Shown here one piece after another: positions 15,559 to 25,185 of a DNA stretch of 52,548 bases (positions within the stretch are counted from its first letter, which is position 1; the number at the start of each line of letters is the position of its first letter). Source of the DNA: Candidatus Thalassarchaeum betae (GTDB taxonomy: Archaea > Thermoplasmatota > Poseidoniia > Poseidoniales > Thalassarchaeaceae). A program made the translations under genes and the position numbers. The notes beneath the pieces are model-generated. The model saw only the letters and a list, made by a program, of their open reading frames with translations, was not told the DNA's origin and did not search any database. The stretch is taken from positions 1 to 52,548 of the forward strand of contig JAKUUP010000007.1 of the NCBI GenBank assembly GCA_022447095.1. Direction: 5' to 3'.

Positions 15559-16254
15559 TCACTCTTCTTCTGCGACTGCGCGGGGCTCGTGGACTTCCCT
15601 GAACACAATCATGCCAACACCAAGGTGTTCACGCAGGGTAGTCACGAGGCTGAACTTGGCGTAAGCCCAGTTCTGGTCATACGCGAGGTTTTCTGGGGTG
15701 GTGATGGTCAGATCATCGTCCTCGAAGGATATTTCGAAGTCGTCGCGACCGGTGTTCATGTTGAGAAGGGTCTCGACCTTCTCAGTGCGGTCCTCTACGA
15801 GCTTTGTGACTCGGTAGTTGTAGCGCAGAGTCACGCCGGCCAGTGGATGGTTGTAGTCGATCCTCGCGCGCCCGGCACTGAGGAACTGCAGGACGCCCGT
15901 GCGGCCGCCGATCTCTACGGGTGCGCCGATGGCAAGCATTTCCGGATCGCGGACGCTGCGCATCAGGACGTTCTGGCCAATGGTCTCGACAAGGCTCGCA
16001 TCGCGCTCGCCGTAAGCCTCGGTGGCCTCGATGTCCAATGTGTAGTCGGTCTCAGCCTCGGCCTCAGCCAGATGGGCCTCGAACCCGGGGATGAGTCGCC
16101 CATCGCCGACGACGGTGACCATCGGAGAGTAGGTTCGGTCCTCTTCATGCACGTCATGCTCCTTGGCGACATCCTCACGAGTCGTCTCGATGAGCTTCTC
16201 AGTCTCCGCATTGAAGAGATCGTAATCGACGTGAACTATCGTTCCGTTATCCAT
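15559..16254 (-). CDS. FKBP-type peptidyl-prolyl cis-trans isomerase (SlyD-like)
   Basis: Protein of 231 residues, cytosolic. It starts with the FKBP strand MDNGTIVHVDYDLFNAETEK, has VVGDGRLIPGFEAHLAEAEA (the FKBP active-site loop LIPGFE), and then an inserted flap typical of archaeal long FKBPs/SlyD: EATEAYGERDASLVETI, GAPVEIGGRTGVLQFL, RARIDYNHPLAGVTLRYNY. The C-terminal 80 residues form an extra domain seen in long archaeal FKBPs. Expected role: proline isomerisation and chaperone action on nascent or stressed proteins. An inverted repeat lies 56-72 bases upstream. Confidence 0.88.
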   Translation of the reverse strand: MDNGTIVHVDYDLFNAETEKLIETTREDVAKEHDVHEEDRTYSPMVTVVGDGRLIPGFEAHLAEAEAETDYTLDIEATEAYGERDASLVETIGQNVLMRSVRDPEMLAIGAPVEIGGRTGVLQFLSAGRARIDYNHPLAGVTLRYNYRVTKLVEDRTEKVETLLNMNTGRDDFEISFEDDDLTITTPENLAYDQNWAYAKFSLVTTLREHLGVGMIVFREVHEPRAVAEEE

Positions 16255-16309
16255 GATTCGGGCCTCCTAGGCGACCCGGCGACCGGCTCCCCCTTTTTCA
16301 TACAAACGG

Positions 16310-16326
16310 TATCACCGTAGGTGATA
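16310..16326. promoter_or_regulatory. perfect 7-3-7 inverted repeat between ccmF and the FKBP gene
   Basis: TATCACC, GTA, then GGTGATA. It starts 6 bases after the leftward ccmF stop and lies just upstream, in the leftward sense, of a TATA-like GTTTGTATGAAA of the FKBP gene. It may be a terminator hairpin for ccmF or an operator for the isomerase gene. Confidence 0.45.
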
Positions 16327-16332
16327 TTCTGC

Positions 16333-18699
16333 TCACTCTGCTTCTTGTGAAACGCGGTCGCTTGAGGCTAGGGCCAGAACTCCCCCCAACATCACCAGAG
16401 TCCATCCGGCCCAGACCAAGTGGCTTCCCTTCAGGCTGTGCACGGTGACCCTGATGGTCTCGACATCATCGGTTCCGCCCATTATCATGGAACTCAGAAG
16501 GTCGTTGGACTGGAAGATGTCTAGGATCACGATGGTGTCGCCTGTCGGACCGGTTATCCTGTCGACCTCGGAACGCGAGTTGATTGCTCCGCTGGGAGAG
16601 TCGAACCGCAGCATCCCTGGAGTCAGGGTGTCTATGAGTTCGCCGTCCAGCCTCACTTCGATTACCACTCCCACAAAGCCGTCGCCGACGGCGAAGTCGT
16701 AGGCATCGTCATCCGCGGATATCAGTTCAGTGTCGACGAACATCAATTCGTAGCCGTCGTGCTCAACCGGCTGGTCCCTCTCAAGAGTGACAAGGTGTGA
16801 GGGGTCCGAGCGGTCGACCAGCGTGGTGGTGAGGACGTGCCCGATGAGCAGGAGCAGGATCCCGAGGTGGGCGAGGTGCGAGCCAAGCAGCCTCGCGCGC
16901 GCGGCGTTGCTTCTGACACGAACTCCTCCCTCTCTGAGTTTGGGCATCACTTTGGTGGCGGTACGCCACGCCTGCTGGACCGTCGGTGGGAGGGCGAAGA
17001 CAAGCCAAGTCAGTAGAAACAGCGCTATTGCGCCTCTGGTGATACCGCTGGTGACGATCAGATTGGGATCACCCGGGAGGGAGAACTGGTCGGATATGTA
17101 AGCGAGGGCGATTGAGGCGAACAGGGCCGCTGCTACGAGAGCGTTGCCTCGGCTTGCATCGATTGATTGGCCCCATGCATAGAGTGTGAGTGCGATTGCC
17201 AGCAAGCCGATGAGGGGGGCCCCGTAGAACTCGTGCGCCTCAAGACTGGAGCCGTCTATCTCCACAGTCAGCAGTAACCATGTGAGCAGTAGAAAGGCCG
17301 CGCCGCCGTACCAAGGAACGGTACGCGCAGCGCGCGTGCGTGCTGAGGTGTCCTCAAGCGGTAGGAGCACGTCCACCATCTCATTCTCATCTTCGGGAGA
17401 GAGTAACCACGGAGTGAGGAACGGCACCATCCCCGTCACCGCCTGAGTGATGTCAGCGAGCCAGAACCAGGCGGAGTAGAGCATCAGCAGCACACCGAGA
17501 GCGATCCAATGCAGAGGCGGTTTCTCCCCGTCACCGTGCACCACCAGCAGAATTAACGCGAGGCCGAGAGCGAATACCGCGCTCGAGCCGATCCAGAATC
17601 CGACGGTGATGTACGCCAACACGAGGCCGGCCGCCAACTTCGGTTTGGACTCAAGCATCGAGGTGCGACCAGTGGCGGCTAGTGCCAGCCACTGCTGTCG
17701 GCGTAGATGAGCGTAGGCGTAGTAGCCCAGTACAATAATTGCAACGAGGTAGGAAGTCACCTCGATTCCAACGGGAGTCAACTCGGCTATGTCGAGGACC
17801 CGTAGGTACGGGTCGTCGGCCAGCGTGCCCTCGCCGTCGGCTACGAAGGCGTGGACCGATGCCCAGACGCCGTTCGCACGCGTCACGAGAGTCGCATGGA
17901 AGGCCAGTGCACCTGCCAGCAGCCCGATTGCGGGTGAAACGGAGACTGCGCTAGAGGAATCTGGCTTCGCGCGCACGTGCACGATAAGAAGCAGTGCGAG
18001 CCAAGGCAGCAGCGAACCGGTCTCAACCGGATCCCAGGCCCAGTAACCTCCCCAGTCCAGTACCGTGTAGGCCCACAGGCCGCCGAGCCCTATGCCGATG
18101 CTGCCGAGAACGAAGCCGGCGCGCGCCCAGTGCAGTTGAGCGGCATGGATGGCATCGGCTGAGTCTCGCCTGAGCACGCCTGCGAGAGCCACACTAGCAG
18201 TTGCCAGACACAACGCGTAGTAGGAGAAGACCACTGGTGGGTGAATGACCATCAGGTCGGTCTGCAGCAGCGGGTGCAGTTCGCCCCGCCCCCCTGTCGC
18301 GGCGGCGAACGGTTCTAGCAGCCACGCCAATACGAACAGTGCTAGCACCCATGCGTGCATGATTCTGACTTCAAGAGCCGCGGGGCCACCTTCTCGGGCC
18401 ATGAACCAAGTCACTACGGCGAGTATCGCTGCCCACAGCAGCAGCGGACCTGCCCTGCCGCCCCACACAGCGGAAATTCGGTAGAACAGCGGTAGGCCGT
18501 CACCGCCGAAGCGAGCGACGAGGTCCAATGAGGAGGCGTCGAGGACGAAGGCGCCGACCAAAAGGGCGAAAGGAGCGATCTGCGAAGCCATGGTGACGTT
18601 GCGTACTACAGAGTCTCCGGCCTTCTCCGGGCGCGCAATCTGGTGCGCGCTGGTCAGGAGCGCGAGCGCGAGCAGGGCGCGCCCGAGCAAACTGAGCAC
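16333..18699 (-). CDS. ccmF: cytochrome c-type biogenesis protein CcmF (heme lyase)
   Basis: Membrane protein of about 788 residues with more than a dozen helices. It carries the tryptophan-rich heme-handling motif WGGYWAWDPVETGSLLPWLA, the HPPVVFSYYALCLA segment, and a C-terminal soluble domain after SHLAHLGILLLLIGHVLTTT, the usual CcmF order. The protein ligates heme to apocytochrome c on the outer face of the membrane. No other ccm gene is in this window. GTG 18697-18699 is preferred, since an ATG at 18738 would overlap the upstream reductase gene. Its presence implies that exported c-type cytochromes are made. Confidence 0.92.
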   Translation of the reverse strand: MLSLLGRALLALALLTSAHQIARPEKAGDSVVRNVTMASQIAPFALLVGAFVLDASSLDLVARFGGDGLPLFYRISAVWGGRAGPLLLWAAILAVVTWFMAREGGPAALEVRIMHAWVLALFVLAWLLEPFAAATGGRGELHPLLQTDLMVIHPPVVFSYYALCLATASVALAGVLRRDSADAIHAAQLHWARAGFVLGSIGIGLGGLWAYTVLDWGGYWAWDPVETGSLLPWLALLLIVHVRAKPDSSSAVSVSPAIGLLAGALAFHATLVTRANGVWASVHAFVADGEGTLADDPYLRVLDIAELTPVGIEVTSYLVAIIVLGYYAYAHLRRQQWLALAATGRTSMLESKPKLAAGLVLAYITVGFWIGSSAVFALGLALILLVVHGDGEKPPLHWIALGVLLMLYSAWFWLADITQAVTGMVPFLTPWLLSPEDENEMVDVLLPLEDTSARTRAARTVPWYGGAAFLLLTWLLLTVEIDGSSLEAHEFYGAPLIGLLAIALTLYAWGQSIDASRGNALVAAALFASIALAYISDQFSLPGDPNLIVTSGITRGAIALFLLTWLVFALPPTVQQAWRTATKVMPKLREGGVRVRSNAARARLLGSHLAHLGILLLLIGHVLTTTLVDRSDPSHLVTLERDQPVEHDGYELMFVDTELISADDDAYDFAVGDGFVGVVIEVRLDGELIDTLTPGMLRFDSPSGAINSRSEVDRITGPTGDTIVILDIFQSNDLLSSMIMGGTDDVETIRVTVHSLKGSHLVWAGWTLVMLGGVLALASSDRVSQEAE

Positions 18700-18703
18700 G
18701 GGA

Positions 18704-19933
18704 TCACCACCCGTAGTACTTGGCTCTACTATACCCAAATGCCAGCATCGCTGGAACCACCTTCTTGAGATACAAACCGGGACGACGCGAGAGCAGCCTC
18801 AGACCAACCATCGCCTTGCCAGGTACGCCCATGTCGGACATCTCGTCCGGGAAGCACCGGGCCATCACGGACATCTCGTCGTCGGTCAGATCGAACAACG
18901 CGTTCTTGCCGCGCAGTATCTTGTCATATGGTGGAAACTCGTCTTTCCAAAGCTTGGCGTAGATGGCTAGACGCTCTGCGCTGACATCGTCTTCAGCGAT
19001 GGCAGCGGCGGCTGTCTCGGCAGCGTACACCGCCGACTTCAGCGCTAGGTGCGAACCGCCCTCAAAGAGCGGTGAGGTGAAACCAGCGGCGTCACCAACG
19101 AGCATCAACCCGTCGTAGTGGGTGTTCTCGAACGGACCTGAAATCGGGATGGTTCCTCCGAAGGCGGGGTTACCCTTCTCCTTCCAGGGTGGAGGTACCT
19201 GCTCGAGTTCCTTGAAGTGGGTGATTCCGATGAACTCGTCAAGCGCCTTCTTGGTGCGCGGACGATCCTCGGTGACCAGCCCGACGTTAGCGCGGCCGTC
19301 GCACTTGGGAATCATCCACAGATACCCCTTCTCAGCGTACTTCGGCCAGATGTAGAAGTCGAGGTAGCCGTCAGACGGGACCTCTAGCAATTCGTACTGC
19401 ATCCCGGCAACCACCTTGCCCATGGTGTTCAGAGGTGTGTCCTCGTCGATATTGATGACCTTGGAGCACACCGCGGCCACGCCAGATGCGTCGATGACCA
19501 CCTTGGCCTGAATCGGAAACTGTTCTCCCTTGCCATCGCACTTCCAGCCAATGAATCGTCCGTCCTCCTCAACCCTATCCATCGAGGATAGTTTGTGACT
19601 GAGGTGCATGCTTGCTCCGGCCTCGACCGCCTTGTCGGCGATCCATCTCTCGAACAGGTGCTTCTCGAGGACGTATCCCTCCTCAGTCAAGCACTTCTCC
19701 GTGCCATCGGGGAATATCACCCGAATGCCATGGACCCTCTTACTAATGACGTGCTCGGGTAGATCTAGATTGAGATTGTCGCAGGCCAGATCAGAGATGC
19801 ATTCGCCGCAGTGTACCGGTGTCCCTATAGCTGAATGATCCTCGATGAGCATCGTAGAAAGGCCCTGCCGGGCGCACTGCAGGGCAGCGTTGCCGCCCCC
19901 CGGGCCCGCTCCGATGACCAAGACATCGCACAT
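18704..19933 (-). CDS. geranylgeranyl reductase family flavoprotein
   Basis: FAD-dependent reductase of about 409 residues. N-terminal dinucleotide site DVLVIGAGPGGGNAALQCA, then HCGECIS (the C-x-E-x-x motif of archaeal lipid reductases), YVLEKHLFERWIADKAVEAG, AKVVIDASGVAA, GYLWMIPKCDGRANVGL (the YxWxFPK-type signature) and GLMLVGDAAGFTSPLFEGGS. Such enzymes saturate isoprenoid chains of archaeol lipids or of menaquinone. The divergent UbiD/UbiA genes make a quinone side-chain role possible, but archaeal membrane lipid reduction is equally likely. Start ATG 19931-19933 directly precedes the Rossmann strand. It is followed by ccmF with a 4-base gap. Confidence 0.88.
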   Translation of the reverse strand: MCDVLVIGAGPGGGNAALQCARQGLSTMLIEDHSAIGTPVHCGECISDLACDNLNLDLPEHVISKRVHGIRVIFPDGTEKCLTEEGYVLEKHLFERWIADKAVEAGASMHLSHKLSSMDRVEEDGRFIGWKCDGKGEQFPIQAKVVIDASGVAAVCSKVINIDEDTPLNTMGKVVAGMQYELLEVPSDGYLDFYIWPKYAEKGYLWMIPKCDGRANVGLVTEDRPRTKKALDEFIGITHFKELEQVPPPWKEKGNPAFGGTIPISGPFENTHYDGLMLVGDAAGFTSPLFEGGSHLALKSAVYAAETAAAAIAEDDVSAERLAIYAKLWKDEFPPYDKILRGKNALFDLTDDEMSVMARCFPDEMSDMGVPGKAMVGLRLLSRRPGLYLKKVVPAMLAFGYSRAKYYGW

Positions 19934-20046
19934 GCTCACCGCTTCACCCACAGTACCCCCGGAAGGCTGGATATCAAAGAAACCGTCGGTTCCGCCATCT
20001 ATGATGGCGAGCGAACATTCTCATTCTGTGAGCGCCCCGGCGGAGC

Positions 20047-21918
20047 GTGGTCTGGAGGCGTCTCTCCCACTATGTCGAGGCTCTTGAGGAGTCGGACGAG
20101 ATGCTACGGATCGTTGATCCAGTCGATGTGGAGCTTGAGGCAGGCTGCTTCGCCGACCGCCTCGTGAAGAAAGGGGGCCCTGCTTTGAAGTTCGAGCAGC
20201 CCCGACTGCCAGACGGCAGCATCAGCCAGTTTCCCCTGCTGATGAACCTCTTCGGAACAAGAGAGAGGACTAACCGGGCTTTGGGCGTTGACGACCCGAA
20301 AGAAATCGGAGAGCGCATGGTCGCTCTGATGAAACCGGACGTCGGAGGCATACTCAAGGCGCCGTGGACCGGGATAGGGCTTGCCAAGCAGGGCATGACG
20401 ATGGCTCCTCGCAAGGTCTCGAAGGGGGCCTGCCAGCAGGTCGTGATGGAGGTACCCGACGTCACGAGGCTGCCGATTCCGAAGACCTGGCCAGAAGATG
20501 CAGGGCCGTTCATGACGCTGCCGCTGGTCGTCACCGCTGATGCAAACACAGGTGTCCATAACATGGGGATGTACCGAAGTCAGGTGTACGGGCCTACCGA
20601 GGTCGGACTGCACTGGCAGGCTCACAAGCACGGCGCGGACCACGCCGACGCTGCAAGTGGCAGGATGCCAGTTGCAATCTGTCTCGGTGGCCCTCCCGAA
20701 GTGATGTTCAGCGCAATTGCGCCGCTGCCGAACAACCTGACGGAGTACGAATTCGCAGGATTGCTCGGCGGTAGACGACTGTCCATCGTCAAGTGTGAAA
20801 CCAACGACCTCTGGGTTCCAGCCGAGTGCGACGTGCTGATAGAAGGCTACACATTGCCCAGCGAGACTCGTATGGAAGGACCATTCGGGGACCACTTCGG
20901 ATACTACTCGCTTGCCGAGCCCTATCCGGTTATGCACATCACGAGGATCACCCACCGCAAGGACGCGATGATTCCAATGACCATCGTCGGTATGCCACCT
21001 ATGGAGGACGGTTACCTCGGCGAGGCGATAGCCGATGCTTTTCTGCCCACTCTGCAGTTCCAGCACCGCGATGTGTCCGACCTATTCCTGCCACTCGAGA
21101 CGGGTTTCCACAACCTCGCTATCGTCGCCTCAAAGCAACGCTACCCCAGACAGGCTCGCAAGACCGCTCTAGGCTTATTGGGGGCTGGCCAGATGATGTT
21201 CCAGAAGGTGATAGTGACCGTCGACGAGGACCACCCGGTCAAGGATCTTGATGCGCTTCTTGATGCTCTGGACTACCGCGTCCACATACCAAACGACCTT
21301 GTCTTCCTCAGGGGCATGGTGGCCGACACACTTGCCCACGCAGCGCCTTGGGAGAATATCCACGACAAACTGATCATCGACGCCACCACGACTCCGGACA
21401 ACGACCCGCACTCGGGCCAGCCATCGCAACCGGGCTGCCCGGACTCCCTCGAGATTTCCGCCTCGGCTGTAAGCGGTGTCATACAAGCGCGGATGCTGCG
21501 CTCGTCCATGCTGGTGGTCACCACCAACATCGAAGGGGGGCCGAAGCCAGAGAGCAGCATGGAGGAGGTCAGTGAAGAGGGTGCTGCGCGGCAGCGGGAG
21601 ATCATCGGGGGCATCTGCGACGCGATATGGTCGCTGGAGGCAGCCCAGAACCTGCGCTGGCTGTTCATCACCGACGACGACGTCTACCTCGCCAGCGAGG
21701 AATGGAGGCGGCGATTGCTGTGGCAGTTGTTCTGCCGCTTCGATGTCGGCCGCGACCTGCACTTCGACGATTCGGGCGGCCGTCTAGCCTGGGACGCCAC
21801 CGCTCCAATCCCCTCGAGCAAGGGTCCGCTGCCGGTCCGGCGCTGGCCTGGCGTCACACTGCACGACCCCAAAGTGGCTGAGAGAGTCGATGCGTGGCTT
21901 GCCGAGGGTGGTTACTAA
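20047..21918 (+). CDS. UbiD family decarboxylase (quinone biosynthesis)
   Basis: Protein of 623 residues of the UbiD family, which uses prenylated FMN to decarboxylate aromatic acids. Key elements: LKFEQPRLPDGSISQFPLLM near the N-terminus, VHNMGMYRSQVYG, VAICLGGPPEVMFSAIAPLP, VPAECDVLIEGYTLP and RMEGPFGDHFGYYS, which includes the catalytic Glu of the Arg-Glu-Glu network. Downstream UbiA overlap suggests menaquinone synthesis by the futalosine route (MqnL-like) or another quinone route; the exact substrate is inferred. The start is GTG 20047, since an in-frame TGA lies six codons upstream. It is about 130 residues longer than E. coli UbiD, in line with archaeal/MqnL-type members. Confidence 0.87.
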   Translation: MVWRRLSHYVEALEESDEMLRIVDPVDVELEAGCFADRLVKKGGPALKFEQPRLPDGSISQFPLLMNLFGTRERTNRALGVDDPKEIGERMVALMKPDVGGILKAPWTGIGLAKQGMTMAPRKVSKGACQQVVMEVPDVTRLPIPKTWPEDAGPFMTLPLVVTADANTGVHNMGMYRSQVYGPTEVGLHWQAHKHGADHADAASGRMPVAICLGGPPEVMFSAIAPLPNNLTEYEFAGLLGGRRLSIVKCETNDLWVPAECDVLIEGYTLPSETRMEGPFGDHFGYYSLAEPYPVMHITRITHRKDAMIPMTIVGMPPMEDGYLGEAIADAFLPTLQFQHRDVSDLFLPLETGFHNLAIVASKQRYPRQARKTALGLLGAGQMMFQKVIVTVDEDHPVKDLDALLDALDYRVHIPNDLVFLRGMVADTLAHAAPWENIHDKLIIDATTTPDNDPHSGQPSQPGCPDSLEISASAVSGVIQARMLRSSMLVVTTNIEGGPKPESSMEEVSEEGAARQREIIGGICDAIWSLEAAQNLRWLFITDDDVYLASEEWRRRLLWQLFCRFDVGRDLHFDDSGGRLAWDATAPIPSSKGPLPVRRWPGVTLHDPKVAERVDAWLAEGGY

Positions 21919-22874
21919 TGGGAATCAAAGAGATACTTGACTTTGTCAAGATAGAACATTTGCTGTTCTCCCTGCCGTTCGTCCTGATTGGCTTCGTTCT
22001 CGCAGACAAGGAGTTCGGCTCTGTGCAAATGGACATAGTGTGGATACTGGTGGCCGCGATTGGGGCCAGAGGACTGGCCTTGTCACTCAACAGGATAATC
22101 GATCGTGACATCGATGCAGAGAACCCACGTACCGCTACAAGGCACCTTCCTTCGGGCACAATGTCCGTCCAAACTGCTTGGGTTCTTTCTGGGGGCTTCC
22201 TCTTGATGCTGCTGCTCGCTGCATGGATGTTGAACGTGGTTGCCCTACAGATGGCATGGCTACCGGTGCTGGTTTTCGTGATTTACCCGTATACGAAGCG
22301 CATTTCCTGGATATGCCACTTCTGGGTGGGACTGTGCCTAGCACTCGCTCCTGCCGGCGCATGGGTCGCAATAGCAGCCGATTCCCACGGCTGGGCGGCT
22401 ATCACCGGAATGCTGGATGGACGGTCCGAATTTCTGTGGTATCCGGAGGTGTTCTTCATCTCGTTCGGAGTAGCGCTTTGGATTGCAGCATTCGACATCA
22501 ACTATGCTTTGATGGACCAGGATGCGGACCGCAAGCAAGGAGTTCGCTCTTTCCCTGCAAGTTACGGTCAAGAGGCAACTAAGAAACTGAGTGTGGTTCT
22601 GACTATCGGCTGGCTAGTGTGTTTCCTGCTAACGGGCATGCACGACTTCACCGAAGGGCGTAACTATCGTTACATCTATTGGGTTCCTTCTGTGGCGCTG
22701 ATGGCACTGATCAATATCTTCGTGATGACTAAGGGAGCGGGGTCCGCAACGGAGTCTGACGAGGCGATGCAGGGGTTCCAGAAGACTCTGTTCCGTGCCT
22801 CGATGCTGACGGGATGGGCATTGCTGGCTAGTCTCATGTTCGTAGAATATTACATTGATGGACTGGAAGATTGA
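21918..22874 (+). CDS. UbiA family prenyltransferase
   Basis: Integral membrane protein of 318 residues that attaches a polyprenyl chain to an aromatic ring. The first Asp-rich motif is ALSLNRIIDRDIDAENPRTA (NxxxDxxxD) and the second is FDINYALMDQDADRKQGVRS (DxxxD type); around these are eight or so hydrophobic helices. The ATG overlaps the UbiD stop as TAATG, so the two are translationally coupled and almost surely work in one pathway. The best fit is MqnP/4-hydroxybenzoate polyprenyltransferase of menaquinone synthesis. Confidence 0.9.
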   Translation: MGIKEILDFVKIEHLLFSLPFVLIGFVLADKEFGSVQMDIVWILVAAIGARGLALSLNRIIDRDIDAENPRTATRHLPSGTMSVQTAWVLSGGFLLMLLLAAWMLNVVALQMAWLPVLVFVIYPYTKRISWICHFWVGLCLALAPAGAWVAIAADSHGWAAITGMLDGRSEFLWYPEVFFISFGVALWIAAFDINYALMDQDADRKQGVRSFPASYGQEATKKLSVVLTIGWLVCFLLTGMHDFTEGRNYRYIYWVPSVALMALINIFVMTKGAGSATESDEAMQGFQKTLFRASMLTGWALLASLMFVEYYIDGLED

Positions 22875-22883
22875 GGCCATACG

Positions 22884-25160
22884 ATGTTCCGACTGCACGC
22901 AGAGTACGACACCGCTGGGGATCAGCAGCAGGCCATCGACCAGTTGGTCGAGCAACTTGAGGCGGGTCAGGAGCGCTGCGTACTGCTCGGGATCACCGGC
23001 TCGGGCAAGACTTTCGCCATGGCCAAAGTCATCGAGAGTTTGCAGATACCGACGCTTATCCTCTCGCACAACAAGACGCTCGCTCGGCAGTTGTGGCAAG
23101 AGATGGGTGAGCTGTTCCCGGAGAACGCGGTCGAGTACTTCGTGAGCTACTACGACTACTACCAGCCCGAGGCCTACATCCCCGGGCGCGATCTCTACAT
23201 CGACAAGGAACTGCAGATGAACGAGCGCATCGAGCAGGAGCGTTTCTCGACTGTGGCCTCGCTGGTCTCGCGTCCAGACGTCATCACAGTTGGCACGGTC
23301 TCAATCATCTACGGGCTGAACCCCCCCGAGGTGTTCGAGCAGAACCACCTGAGACTGGCTGTGGGAGACCAAGCTGACCCTCAGGACATCGTCCGACAGT
23401 TGGTCGGTCTGCAGTACCGTCGCACGACCGGAGAGATCGCGCGCGGCGACATCCGGCTGCGTGGAGAGGTACTGGACGTATGGATGCCGAGCCGCGACGA
23501 TCCGTTGCGCATCCGCTTTGGATGGGACAGAATAGAGCGCATACAGGTCTGCGAGGCGGTCTCGTGGGAGCCGCTCGACGACTTCGAGGAGGCTTGGATT
23601 CACCCGCGCGAGTTCTACATGACCAGTGAAGAGCGTTTCAGTCAGGCGCTTGAGGACATCGAAGCCGAACTCGAGGATAGACTCGACTGGTTCCACTCCA
23701 AGGACAATGATCTCGAGGCGCACCGGCTAGAGCAACGCACCAAGTTCGACCTTGAGATGCTCACCGAGGTCGGCTCGTGCAAAGGCGTCGAAAACTACTC
23801 ACTGCACTTCGACCGCCGCAACCGTGGCGAGCGTTCGTACTGCCTGCTGGACTTCTTCTCGATGTGCGCGGAGAAGTACCACGGAGGGCAGGAGAGGTAC
23901 CTCGTCATCATGGACGAGTCCCATGTCACCCTGCCGCAGGTCACTGGAATGCACGGAGGCGACTTCTCGCGCAAGAAGAACCTCGTGGACCACGGCTTTC
24001 GGCTTCCTTCGGCTTACGACAACCGACCGCTTCGTATCGATGAGTTCCAAGAGCTCGTGCCGCAGATGATGTACGTCAGCGCGACCCCCGGAGAGCGCGA
24101 ACTGCGCCATCTGGCGGAAGTGACCGGACAGGGAGTTCCCGAGAGGTTGCTCCACGTCCAAGGCGGCGGTGGGGCGCGAACTGCGGAGCGGGACAAGCCG
24201 CGTGAGAGGGTCACAATGGAGAGGATCCTGTTAGATATCGACGGAATTGCGAGGATGGAGATAAGGCCGACTGGTCTGCTCGACCCCGGTATCGAAGTCA
24301 GGGCGACAGCAGGGCAGGTGCAGGACCTCGAGGAGGAGATCCGTAAGCGCGTCGAGGCAAACGAACGGGTCTTAGTGACCGTGATGACCATCAAGTTCGC
24401 GGAGGAGGTCGCCGCGTACCTTAATCGCCAGGGCTTCAAGGCCCATCACCTGCACAGCGAGATCGACACGCTGGAGCGAACTGAGATCATCAAAGCACTG
24501 CGTCTCGGCCACATCGACGTCATCGTCGGCATCAACCTGCTGAGAGAGGGTCTCGACATCCCGGAGGTCTCCCTAGTATCGATCTTCGATGCCGATAAGG
24601 AGGGTTTCCTGCGCAACGAGCGCTCGCTGCTGCAGACCATTGGCCGTGCGTCACGTAACCAGCACGGCTCGGTCATCCTCTACGCAGACTCGATTTCGCC
24701 CGCGATGGAGGCCGCGATCAGTCAGACGCTGGCAAGGCGCCGTATGCAGAGCGAGTACAATGAGAAGCACGGGATCGTCCCGCAGACCATCCGCAAGGCG
24801 CTCCCTGTGATGGGAGAGGAGGTCAGTGATCTGCTTTCCGGGGCAGCCGGCAAGGGAAAGAGAGGTGGCAGGCGTATGGTGGCCAAGGCACCCGGAAAGC
24901 GTGGGCTCGAGGGACTAGCGCAGAAGTTCGGCCTCGGGGCCGGGATTTGGAACGCCTCTGACTCGGTGCTCGACAACGTCAGCCAGCCCGAGTGGGTCAC
25001 TGCGGCCAACGAGGCCGTGGACAGAGAGGATGTGGGAGATACCGCAAAGCTGATCGCTCGGCTGGAGAGGGAGATGAAGCAGGCTGCGGCAAGACTTGAC
25101 TTTGAGCGCGCCGCCCAGTTGCGTGACCGTATATTCCAGCTTGAGAGTGCGTCGAATTGA
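22884..25160 (+). CDS. uvrB: excinuclease ABC subunit B
   Basis: Nucleotide excision repair helicase of 758 residues, bacterial type and thus horizontally acquired at some point. Walker A GITGSGKTF at about 36-44, beta-hairpin region YFVSYYDYYQPEAYIPGRD, helicase motif DESHVTLPQ, the NLLREGLDIPEVSLV and TIGRASRN motifs, and a C-terminal UVR domain (RLDFERAAQLRDRIFQLE). It is about 90 residues longer than usual: there is an insertion after QMMYVSATPGERELRHLAEV (near residues 415-460, glycine- and charge-rich) before MEIRPTGLLDPGIEVR, and a Gly/Lys/Arg-rich linker before the UVR domain. UvrA and UvrC are not in this window. Confidence 0.95.
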   Translation: MFRLHAEYDTAGDQQQAIDQLVEQLEAGQERCVLLGITGSGKTFAMAKVIESLQIPTLILSHNKTLARQLWQEMGELFPENAVEYFVSYYDYYQPEAYIPGRDLYIDKELQMNERIEQERFSTVASLVSRPDVITVGTVSIIYGLNPPEVFEQNHLRLAVGDQADPQDIVRQLVGLQYRRTTGEIARGDIRLRGEVLDVWMPSRDDPLRIRFGWDRIERIQVCEAVSWEPLDDFEEAWIHPREFYMTSEERFSQALEDIEAELEDRLDWFHSKDNDLEAHRLEQRTKFDLEMLTEVGSCKGVENYSLHFDRRNRGERSYCLLDFFSMCAEKYHGGQERYLVIMDESHVTLPQVTGMHGGDFSRKKNLVDHGFRLPSAYDNRPLRIDEFQELVPQMMYVSATPGERELRHLAEVTGQGVPERLLHVQGGGGARTAERDKPRERVTMERILLDIDGIARMEIRPTGLLDPGIEVRATAGQVQDLEEEIRKRVEANERVLVTVMTIKFAEEVAAYLNRQGFKAHHLHSEIDTLERTEIIKALRLGHIDVIVGINLLREGLDIPEVSLVSIFDADKEGFLRNERSLLQTIGRASRNQHGSVILYADSISPAMEAAISQTLARRRMQSEYNEKHGIVPQTIRKALPVMGEEVSDLLSGAAGKGKRGGRRMVAKAPGKRGLEGLAQKFGLGAGIWNASDSVLDNVSQPEWVTAANEAVDREDVGDTAKLIARLEREMKQAAARLDFERAAQLRDRIFQLESASN

Positions 25161-25185
25161 AGGTTCGGAAGCACTGCGGAGTCCT

